Assembly: GCA_022717655.1 (NCBI GenBank)
Contig: JAIIAN010000212.1
Span: 1-5,004, forward strand
Direction of reading: 5' to 3'
Origin: Bacillota bacterium
GTDB lineage: Bacteria > Bacillota > Clostridia > Lachnospirales > Lachnospiraceae
Length of the DNA stretch: 5,004 nucleotides
Shown here: positions 1 to 5,004 of the stretch, piece after piece
Position numbering within the stretch: the stretch's first letter is position 1
How the letters are laid out: the number at the start of each line of letters is the position of its first letter
Made by a program: the position numbers and the translations under genes
Notes under the pieces: generated by a model
What the model saw: the letters and a program-made list of their open reading frames with translations, nothing else
Told to the model about the DNA's origin: nothing
Database searches by the model: none

Positions 1-1895
1 GGATGCGCTTTTTCAATTTCATCAAACAAAATCACACTGTATGGATTTCTTCTGACTTTTTCACTTAACTGACCACCTTCATCATATCCAACATATCCTG
101 GCGGTGAACCAATCATTTTAGAAACACTGTGTTTTTCCATATATTCCGACATATCTACACGAATCATCGCATCTTCACTTCCAAACACGGCTTCTGCCAA
201 TGCTTTTGAAAGTTCCGTCTTTCCAACGCCTGTTGGTCCAAGCAGAAGAAAAGAACCAATCGGACGTCTCGGGTCTTTTAAGCCCACACGGCCTCTTTTT
301 ACCGCTTTTGCAACTGCTGATACCGCTTCTTCCTGACCTACTACACGCTTATGCAGAATCTGTTCCAGTTTTGCCAGACGTTTCGATTCTCCCTCTGCCA
401 GTTTTTTAACTGGAATTTTCGTCCACTGTGCAACTACTTCTGCAACGGAATCTTCTGTTACAACAAGATGTTTCCTGCTGCATTGTTTTTCATATTTCTG
501 TTTTGCCTTTTCCAGTTCTTCTTTTAAAGCTTCCTGCTCTCTTTGCAGTTCTCTCGCCAGTTCAATGTCTCCACGTTTTAAAGCTTCTTCTTTCCCTGAA
601 ATCAATTTATGAATGGTTTCTTCTTTTTCTACAATCCCTTCCGGAATTTTATAACCGGCAAGCTGTACTTTTGAGGATGCCTCATCAATCAAATCCAGTG
701 CTTTATCCGGAAGAAAACGGTCATTGATATAGCGGACACTCATATCCACTGCCGCTTCCAATGCCTTTTCTTCTATTTTTACCCCATGATGTTCTTCATA
801 ATATGGACACAAGCCTTTTAAAATTGCAACTGCTTCTTCACGACTTGGTTCTTCCACTGTAATCGGCTGAAATCTTCGCTCTAATGCTGCATCTTTTTCG
901 ATATATTTCCGATATTCATCTAAAGTGGTTGCACCAATCAACTGGATTTCTCCTCTTGAAAGAGACGGTTTTAAAATATTTGAAGCATCAAGTGCTCCTT
1001 CTGCTCCGCCTGCACCAATAATCGTATGAAGTTCATCAATAAATAACAGGATTCCCTTATCATTCATGACTTCCTGTACCACTTTTTTAATTCGTTCTTC
1101 AAATTCGCCACGGTATTTACTTCCAGCAACCATACTGGAAAGGTCTAATACAACCACTCTTTTATCCAGCATTTTTTCCGGAACCATTCCCCAGACAATT
1201 CGCTGTGCAAGTCCTTCTGCAATCGCAGTCTTACCCACTCCTGGTTCTCCAACCAGACACGGATTATTTTTTGTTCTTCGGCTTAAAACCTGAATGATTC
1301 TCGAAATCTCTTTTTCTCTTCCAATGACAGGGTCCAATTTTCCCTCTTCTGCCATCTGAGTTAAATCACGGCTGTACTGGTCAAGGGTTGGTGTTACACT
1401 TCCTGTCTGACCTTTCATAAAACTGCCGTTTTGAATTTCTTCTTTGGAAATCATATCTTCTTTTCCCATTGCTTTTACTACATCAAGATATAATTTCTGA
1501 ATATTGATGCCAAGTGTATGCAGAAGTCTTGTTCCCACGCAGTCGTACTCTTCTAACATTGCCAAAAGCAGATGCTCCGTTCCAATTATACGAGATTTAA
1601 ATTTACCGGCAACCTCTCGGCTTCTAAAAAGCACACTCTCGGCACGCGGTGTATATCCTTGTGGATTTTCTAAAATCACATCCTCTGTCGGTGTAATTAA
1701 TTTATCAATTAACTCCATTAATTTTTCAGAAGCAACACCATCTTCACAAAGAACTTCTGACGCAGTTGTTCCTGTCGCCTGTAAAAGTCCCGCAAGCAGA
1801 TGTTCCGTTCCTATATAATTATGTTTCTTGTTTTCGGCAGTTTCTTTTGCTTTTTTCAGCGCCAGCAACGCCTGTTTTGAATAATTTTCTTTCAC
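1..1895 (-). CDS. clpC: ClpC-type AAA+ protein unfoldase, C-terminus beyond window edge
   Basis: This is a HSP100 ATPase that in its family unfolds proteins and feeds them to ClpP in the cytoplasm. The visible 631 residues show, in order, a double Clp_N repeat (about 1-145, with IGTEHLL at 28-34 and 104-110), the first AAA+ domain (Walker A GEPGVGKT 216-223, pore loop KYRG 260-263, Walker B LLFIDE 283-288, arginine pair R340-R341), a short middle domain with a UVR-like helix pair (about 432-466), and the second AAA+ domain (Walker A GPTGVGKT 553-560, pore loop GYVG 600-603, Walker B ILFDE 622-626). The short middle domain separates it from ClpB. Bacillus ClpC is about 810 residues, so roughly 180 are missing, including the region of the ClpP-binding loop; ClpP partnership cannot be checked here. 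The GTG start is chosen because AAGGAGG lies six bases upstream and it matches the usual Clp_N start. It lies 23 bp after a GntR regulator gene and is probably co-transcribed with it. Confidence 0.93.
   Translation of the reverse strand, partial: MKENYSKQALLALKKAKETAENKKHNYIGTEHLLAGLLQATGTTASEVLCEDGVASEKLMELIDKLITPTEDVILENPQGYTPRAESVLFRSREVAGKFKSRIIGTEHLLLAMLEEYDCVGTRLLHTLGINIQKLYLDVVKAMGKEDMISKEEIQNGSFMKGQTGSVTPTLDQYSRDLTQMAEEGKLDPVIGREKEISRIIQVLSRRTKNNPCLVGEPGVGKTAIAEGLAQRIVWGMVPEKMLDKRVVVLDLSSMVAGSKYRGEFEERIKKVVQEVMNDKGILLFIDELHTIIGAGGAEGALDASNILKPSLSRGEIQLIGATTLDEYRKYIEKDAALERRFQPITVEEPSREEAVAILKGLCPYYEEHHGVKIEEKALEAAVDMSVRYINDRFLPDKALDLIDEASSKVQLAGYKIPEGIVEKEETIHKLISGKEEALKRGDIELARELQREQEALKEELEKAKQKYEKQCSRKHLVVTEDSVAEVVAQWTKIPVKKLAEGESKRLAKLEQILHKRVVGQEEAVSAVAKAVKRGRVGLKDPRRPIGSFLLLGPTGVGKTELSKALAEAVFGSEDAMIRVDMSEYMEKHSVSKMIGSPPGYVGYDEGGQLSEKVRRNPYSVILFDEIEKAH
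1566..1814. repeat. Pair of near-identical 21-bp direct repeats inside clpC
   Basis: The stretches 1566-1586 and 1794-1814 match at 19 of 21 bases and are 228 bp (76 codons) apart in the same frame. They encode the matching IGTEHLL segments of the two Clp_N repeats. The protein duplication is a known feature of the family; the high DNA identity is more than the protein match requires, but most likely reflects a conserved motif written with the same preferred codons. Confidence 0.85.
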
Positions 1896-1901
1896 GAAAA
1901 G

Positions 1902-1908
1902 CCTCCTT
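1902..1908 (-). promoter_or_regulatory. Ribosome binding site of clpC (decides GTG start)
   Basis: The minus strand reads AAGGAGG, a full anti-16S match, with a six-base spacer to the GTG at 1895. It is the main reason for choosing GTG over an internal ATG. Confidence 0.9.
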
Positions 1909-1918
1909 ATTTACTGTC

Positions 1919-2287
1919 TTATTCATACTCTTCATAAATTTCATCAATCAAAGCATGCACTTCTTCTTTTGAAATATTCCTACAGCTTCCCTTTGCAAGT
2001 AATACAACCAGCGCCTCTTTCATTTCCTGCAATGCTCTTGCTTTATTTACATCCACAGCTATCACCGCACCACGTCTGCGGTCTATATTGACAAATCCCT
2101 CCTGCCGTAGAACAGTATAGGCTTTATTTACGGTATGCATATTAATTCCTATCGTATCTGCCAACTGTCTTACAGAAGGAAGGTTTTCTCCCTCTTGAAG
2201 CTGTGAAGTTGCAATTCCCATAATAATCTGATTACAAAGCTGGACATAAATCGCCTCATCGCTGTTAAAATCAATTTCTATTACCAT
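1919..2287 (-). CDS. GntR-family transcriptional regulator, YtrA-type
   Basis: This is a DNA-binding regulator of 122 residues. The N-terminal winged helix-turn-helix covers about residues 10-76: the family segment LPSVRQLADTIGINMHTVNK at 36-55 contains the recognition helix, followed by YTVLRQEGF and a basic wing (RRRG 70-73). Only about 45 residues follow, predicted helical and acidic at the end (EIYEEYE). That is too short for a FadR- or UTRA-type ligand domain and fits the YtrA subfamily, whose short tail serves dimerisation. No effector can be predicted. Members usually repress their own operon and often sit beside ABC transporter genes. Here the downstream partner, 23 bp away on the same strand, is clpC, while the transporter operon lies upstream behind a terminator. 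The ATG at 2287 is preceded by AGGTGG and a good promoter. A role in controlling clpC is inferred from position. Confidence 0.9.
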   Translation of the reverse strand: MVIEIDFNSDEAIYVQLCNQIIMGIATSQLQEGENLPSVRQLADTIGINMHTVNKAYTVLRQEGFVNIDRRRGAVIAVDVNKARALQEMKEALVVLLAKGSCRNISKEEVHALIDEIYEEYE

Positions 2288-2291
2288 TCTT

Positions 2292-2297
2292 CCACCT
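2292..2297 (-). promoter_or_regulatory. Ribosome binding site of the gntR gene
   Basis: The minus strand reads AGGTGG four bases before the ATG at 2287. It is a weaker match and slightly closer than the site of clpC downstream, so the regulator may be translated less efficiently than the unfoldase. Confidence 0.65.
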
Positions 2298-2317
2298 GCT
2301 TCCTCTTTGGAATTGTT

Positions 2318-2339
2318 ATAAATAGAATAGCATAAATAG
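2318..2339. repeat. Two 8-bp direct repeats at the gntR promoter, possible operator
   Basis: The plus-strand octamer ATAAATAG occurs at 2318-2325 and 2332-2339, start to start 14 bp. The first copy overlaps the end of the predicted -10 box and the second lies in the spacer between -10 and -35. The placement would suit autorepression by the downstream GntR protein. However, GntR operators are usually inverted repeats and I see no clear dyad here, and AT-rich promoter DNA yields such octamers by chance. Confidence 0.35.
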
Positions 2340-2352
2340 CACGAACGGTCAA
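2324..2352 (-). promoter_or_regulatory. Sigma-A-type promoter of the gntR-clpC unit
   Basis: On the minus strand a -35 box TTGACC (2347-2352, five of six consensus bases) is followed after exactly 17 bp by a -10 box TATTCT (2324-2329, four of six). The predicted start is near 2317, giving a leader of about 30 bases before the gntR ATG. The -35 box begins ten bases past the terminator stem of the transporter operon. No second promoter is seen in the 23 bp between gntR and clpC. Confidence 0.7.
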
Positions 2353-2354
2353 AT

Positions 2355-2396
2355 CACAAAAGGCAGATTATGAAAGAAAAAAATTCATAATCTGCC
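2355..2396 (-). terminator. Rho-independent terminator of the ABC transporter operon
   Basis: A perfect 13-bp inverted repeat pairs 2362-2374 with 2384-2396 around a nine-base loop (2375-2383). Read on the minus strand, the stem closes with TCTGCC and is followed by TTTTGTGATTT, a moderately T-rich tail. It lies 66 bp past the stop codon of the ATPase gene and just before the next promoter. The T-tract is interrupted after four bases, so termination may be incomplete. On the plus strand the stem is also followed by a T-run (2402-2408) after a few other bases, but no plus-strand gene needs it. Confidence 0.8.
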
Positions 2397-2462
2397 CTGT
2401 TCTTTTTTCTAAATTTGCTTCATTTTCAAGTCGAAGATTGAGAAAAATCTTAAAATCATTCT

Positions 2463-3266
2463 TTAAGCCAGCATCATACGGTCATTTGCAAACTCTCCAC
2501 CGCTTACCTCTTCAAATTTCTTAAGCAGGTCTGCTACCTGAAGCTGTTTTTTCTCCTCACCAGAAACATCGTAAATGACTTTGCCTTCATGCATCATAAT
2601 CAGACGATTTCCATGTGCAATTGCATCTTTCATATTATGTGTTACCATCATTGCTGTCAGATTATGCTCACTGATAATTTTATCAGAAAGTGCTAATACT
2701 TTTGCCGCAGTCTTTGGGTCAAGGGCAGCGGTATGTTCATCTAAAAGCAGAAGTTTTGGTTTTTTAAGAGACGCCATTAATAAGGTAATTGCCTGTCTTT
2801 GACCACCGGAAAGCAGTCCTACTTTACTGCTTAAACGGTCCTCAAGTCCGAGGTCTAACGTTTTTAAAGACTCTCGAAACGCCTCTCTTTCTTTTTTGGT
2901 AATTCCCCATCCAAGTCCACGTCTCTGACCACGTCTTGCTGCAATTGCCATATTTTCTTCAATTGACATAGTCGCTGCTGTTCCTGTCATCGGGTCCTGG
3001 AACACTCTTCCTAAAAACGCTGCTCTTTTATGTTCCGATAATTTGGTAATATCTACGCCGTCAATAATAATTTTTCCGGCATCAATATCCCAGACTCCTG
3101 CGATTGCATTTAAGGTTGTCGATTTTCCAGCACCATTTCCACCGATAATCGTCACAAAATCTCCTGGATTTAAATTTAAATTCACCCCATTTAACGCCAC
3201 TTTTTCATTGATTGTTCCGGCATTAAATGTTTTATGCACATCTTGAATTTCTAACATGTATCCCAT
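2463..3266 (-). CDS. ABC transporter ATP-binding protein, TrpXYZ-like importer
   Basis: This 267-residue cytoplasmic ATPase powers the importer encoded upstream. All nucleotide-binding motifs are intact: Walker A GGNGAGKST (42-50), Q-loop Q90 in RVFQDP, signature LSGGQ (152-156), Walker B LLLLDE with D176 and E177, D-loop ALDP (181-184) and switch histidine H210. The FQDPMTGTAATMSIEEN stretch and the charged RRGQRRGLGW segment (111-120) are typical of the COG1101 group of ATPases that accompany COG4120 permeases. The ATG at 3266 shares one base with the permease stop codon (TAATG), pointing to translational coupling, and GGAGG lies eight bases upstream. An in-frame ATG three codons further in would be 17 bases from that site and is less likely. 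It is the last gene of the operon. The name of the substrate cannot be read from the ATPase. Confidence 0.93.
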   Translation of the reverse strand: MGYMLEIQDVHKTFNAGTINEKVALNGVNLNLNPGDFVTIIGGNGAGKSTTLNAIAGVWDIDAGKIIIDGVDITKLSEHKRAAFLGRVFQDPMTGTAATMSIEENMAIAARRGQRRGLGWGITKKEREAFRESLKTLDLGLEDRLSSKVGLLSGGQRQAITLLMASLKKPKLLLLDEHTAALDPKTAAKVLALSDKIISEHNLTAMMVTHNMKDAIAHGNRLIMMHEGKVIYDVSGEEKKQLQVADLLKKFEEVSGGEFANDRMMLA

Positions 3267-4204
3267 TATGCAGTCCTCCGTTTCTTAAAATATTTCTCTT
3301 TCATATAAGGAACTGCCAGGAAGCAGGCAACTACAACTGCGGAAAACAGTTTCATATAGTCAGACGGCATCTTCAGCCACAATACAAATGCAATTACAAT
3401 GTAATAAATAATTGCTCCAAAAAAGATTGCTGCAAGAGTCAAAGCAAATGCAATCTTCTTTCCTGCACATAATTTTCCAAAAATAACTTCACTGATAATA
3501 ACCGCTGCCAGTCCGATTACGATTGCGCCTCGGCCCATATTGACATCCGCTGCGCCCTGATACTGAGCATAGATTCCACCGCAAAGTCCAACTAATCCAT
3601 TTGAAATCATTAACGCAAGGACTTTATTAAAGGAAGTATTAATTCCCTGCGCACTTGCCATCTGTGGATTACAACCGGTTGCACGAATCGAAGCTCCCAG
3701 TTCTGTACCAAAAAACCAGTAAATAATCGCAATCAATGCAACTGCACTAAGAATCAGTTTTAAGAAGAAAAAGAGACTTCCTTCTCCGGTTACATAACGA
3801 AGAGAGGCAACTAATTTATACTGAAGCACATTAATTGCCTGATTGGATTTTCCCATAATTCCAAGATTTACAGAATAAAGTCCAATCTGTGTTAAGATAC
3901 CGGCAAGAATCCCAGGGATTCCAAATGCCGTATGTAAAATTCCAGTTACAAATCCTGCTGCCATTCCTGCAAGAAATGCAAAAATAAGTGCAACTGCCGG
4001 ATTCATACCGCCACGGATTAACATAACCGCAACCGCCCCGCCTGTTGCCAGTGAGCCATCCACTGTCAAATCCGCAAAATCCAAAATACGAAATGTAATA
4101 TATACTCCAAGTGCCATAATTCCCCAGATAATTCCCTGTGCCACATTTCCAGGAAGTGCACGCACAAGTGTCATCGGGTCTAAGGCTGCAAAATAAACTG
4201 CCAT
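3266..4204 (-). CDS. ABC transporter permease, TrpXYZ-like (branched-chain-type fold)
   Basis: This 312-residue integral membrane protein forms the translocation channel, probably as a dimer. Hydrophobic segments run at about 21-40, 52-64, 68-90, 95-115, 144-166, 193-213, 226-243, 250-277 and 284-300, ending in a basic cytoplasmic tail (KEKYFKKRR). There is no cleavable signal. The family pattern of BPD_transp_2 permeases related to LivH/LivM is clear: the FRILDFADLTVDGSLATGGA region (38-57) and the cytoplasmic coupling segment GTELGASIRATGCNPQMASA (166-185) followed by QGI. Length is normal for COG4120. The ATG at 4204 has AAGGA six bases upstream. The gene sits between the binding protein (127 bp away, across an inverted repeat) and the ATPase (one-base overlap). 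Confidence 0.92.
   Translation of the reverse strand: MAVYFAALDPMTLVRALPGNVAQGIIWGIMALGVYITFRILDFADLTVDGSLATGGAVAVMLIRGGMNPAVALIFAFLAGMAAGFVTGILHTAFGIPGILAGILTQIGLYSVNLGIMGKSNQAINVLQYKLVASLRYVTGEGSLFFFLKLILSAVALIAIIYWFFGTELGASIRATGCNPQMASAQGINTSFNKVLALMISNGLVGLCGGIYAQYQGAADVNMGRGAIVIGLAAVIISEVIFGKLCAGKKIAFALTLAAIFFGAIIYYIVIAFVLWLKMPSDYMKLFSAVVVACFLAVPYMKEKYFKKRRTA
3275..3279 (-). promoter_or_regulatory. Ribosome binding site of the ATPase gene
   Basis: GGAGG on the minus strand lies eight bases before the ATG at 3266 and inside the last codons of the permease gene. This supports the upstream of two possible ATG starts. Confidence 0.85.
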
Positions 4205-4210
4205 TTTTTA

Positions 4211-4215
4211 TCCTT
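4211..4215 (-). promoter_or_regulatory. Ribosome binding site of the permease gene
   Basis: AAGGA on the minus strand is six bases before the ATG at 4204. A second AAGGA-like stretch lies just upstream at 4218-4222. Both are downstream of the large inverted repeat and outside its stem, so the hairpin would not directly cover them. Confidence 0.75.
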
Positions 4216-4240
4216 ATTCCTTTATTTTTCTTAATGATAG

Positions 4241-4316
4241 ACTCTCGGAATCTTTACTAAATACAGCGTAAATGCTGTACGAGATAACATTTACTACATA
4301 GAAAGATTCCGAGAGC
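4241..4316 (-). other. Intercistronic long inverted repeat, probable mRNA hairpin
   Basis: Positions 4242-4255 and 4302-4315 form a perfect 14-bp inverted repeat, extendable by one G-U pair in minus-strand RNA (4316 with 4241), around a 46-base loop. Inside, 4262-4267 pairs with 4274-4279 (TACAGC/GCTGTA, six-base loop), and that loop's GTAAAT (4268-4273) is complementary to ATTTAC at 4289-4294. A nested hairpin with a pseudoknot, or two alternative folds, is therefore possible. Neither strand has a T-run directly after the stem, so it is not a standard terminator. In an operon, such a hairpin between binding-protein and permease genes often protects the upstream mRNA and keeps the binding protein in excess. 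A small palindromic repeat element is the other main option; I see no flanking target duplication. Confidence 0.75.
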
Positions 4317-4332
4317 ACTTGATTTTGTTATT

Positions 4333-5004
4333 TTATTCCTGTTCGATTGCTTCATATTCATCTGGAACTTCGATGCCAAGTTCTTCACAGATTGTCGGAT
4401 TGTACATCTTTGTTACGTTCGGTGCAGTCTCGATTTCCATGGTACTTACATCTTTTCCGTTTTCAAGAATATCATAAGCCATCTCACCAGCTTTGTATCC
4501 GATATCATAGTAGCTGATGGAAAGGGTTGCAATACCACATCCAGAACAGATACCTTGTTCACCTGCAACTACCGGAATTTTAGCCGGCAAACAGATATTA
4601 TTAATAATTTCTGTATTTGATGCCATTGTATTATCCGTCGGAATATAAAGTGCATCACACTCAGAAATCGCAGACGTTGTAACAGACTGGATTTCATTGG
4701 AATCTGCTGCGGTATATTCTTTATATTCAATTCCATCTTCTTTTAATGCATCTTCAAATAATTTTGCCTGATAAGCTGAGTTTGGTTCAGCTGAACAATA
4801 TAAGATTCCAACGGTTTTTGCATCCGGTACTAACTCAACTAACATATCTTCCTGCTGGTCAATCGGAGCTAAATCACTTGTACCAGAAATATTCATTCCG
4901 GTTGAACCACTCCAGTCAGAAATATCCAGTGCAGTTGCATAATCTGTAATTGAAGTTCCCAGAATCGGAATGGAATCAGTTGCTGCTGCTGCACACTGAA
5001 GTGC
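4333..5004 (-). CDS. ABC transporter substrate-binding protein, TrpX-like, N-terminus beyond window edge
   Basis: This is the C-terminal 223 residues of the extracellular solute-binding component of the importer, in a family (PF04392, COG2984) usually 320-350 residues long. The lipoprotein signal and about 110 residues lie outside the window. The frame stays open to the edge, so the ATG at 4896 is internal and not the start. Family signatures, counted from the first visible residue, are GTSDLAPIDQQ (41-51), KTVGILYCSAEPNS (63-76), DALYIPTDNT (117-126), IPVVAGEQGICSGCGIAT (143-160), a YYDIGYKAGEMAYDIL helix (165-180) and ELGIEVP (208-214). Characterised relatives include streptococcal TrpX, linked to tryptophan uptake; others in the family have different or unknown ligands, so the substrate is open. 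It is the first visible gene of the operon and its promoter must lie beyond the window. Confidence 0.92.
   Translation of the reverse strand, partial: ALQCAAAATDSIPILGTSITDYATALDISDWSGSTGMNISGTSDLAPIDQQEDMLVELVPDAKTVGILYCSAEPNSAYQAKLFEDALKEDGIEYKEYTAADSNEIQSVTTSAISECDALYIPTDNTMASNTEIINNICLPAKIPVVAGEQGICSGCGIATLSISYYDIGYKAGEMAYDILENGKDVSTMEIETAPNVTKMYNPTICEELGIEVPDEYEAIEQE

Noticed and set aside
200..1972. Several plus-strand open frames of 68-104 residues over the clpC region
   Set aside because: They are antisense shadows of clpC (and of the end of gntR). They show low-complexity leucine- or serine-rich translations, no family resemblance and no good ribosome sites.
2347..2353. GGTCAAA heptamer matching a CtsR half-site at the gntR-clpC promoter
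   Set aside because: A CtsR operator needs a tandem second heptamer about three bases away. The flanking sequence on both sides does not match, and the heptamer is explained by the -35 box TTGACC.
2434..2451. Six-base hairpin (AAGATT / AATCTT) just after the ATPase stop codon
   Set aside because: The stem is short and AT-only apart from one G-C pair, with no T-run after it on the minus strand. The 13-bp hairpin at 2362-2396 is the far better terminator.
2575..3472. Plus-strand open frames over the ATPase and permease genes
   Set aside because: They are antisense to genes with fully intact family motifs and have no recognisable domains or start signals.
4241..4316. Reading the intercistronic inverted repeat as a terminator or a MITE
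   Set aside because: There is no T-tract after the stem on either strand, and no target-site duplication or transposase-like ends are visible. It is kept as a hairpin of unknown role.
4894..4896. ATG as start of the binding-protein gene
   Set aside because: The frame is open for 36 more codons to the window edge, no ribosome site precedes the ATG, and it would remove conserved family sequence. It is an internal methionine.
4746..4949. Plus-strand 67-codon open frame opposite the binding-protein gene
   Set aside because: It is a shadow of the well-supported minus-strand frame and has no family features.

Overview
The window looks like low-GC Gram-positive (Firmicutes) DNA, most likely clostridial and Lachnospiraceae-like. 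This rests on AT-rich codon use, strong AGGAGG-type ribosome sites, a ClpC-type (not ClpB-type) unfoldase and a YtrA-type GntR regulator; the family-level assignment is inference. All five recognisable genes lie on the minus strand, so transcription runs from high to low coordinates. Nothing on the plus strand looks like a real gene.

Positions 5004 to 2463 hold a three-gene ABC transporter operon in the order substrate-binding protein (its N-terminus is outside the window), membrane permease, ATPase. The set matches the TrpXYZ-like group of importers (COG2984 / COG4120 / COG1101 style). Permease and ATPase genes overlap by one base (TAATG). Between the binding-protein and permease genes lies a 127-bp spacer with a perfect 14-bp inverted repeat enclosing further self-complementary sequence. 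This is the most unusual non-coding structure in the window. A 13-bp perfect hairpin at 2362-2396, followed on the minus strand by a T-rich tail, probably ends the operon.

Positions 2352 to 1 hold a second transcription unit. A good promoter (TTGACC, 17-bp spacer, TATTCT) starts just past the terminator and drives a 122-residue YtrA-type GntR repressor. Only 23 bp later comes a GTG-started clpC-type AAA+ unfoldase gene, cut by the window edge at its second Walker B motif. The classic Firmicutes clpC operon is ctsR-mcsA-mcsB-clpC; here the gene directly upstream is a GntR regulator, with no mcsA or mcsB in between. The regulator probably controls its own promoter and hence clpC, so this may be a second or differently regulated Clp unfoldase.

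The two units show no obvious functional link. The window contains no RNA gene, CRISPR array, insertion sequence or recognisable new multi-gene system. The items most worth following up are the gntR-clpC pairing and the intercistronic hairpin.
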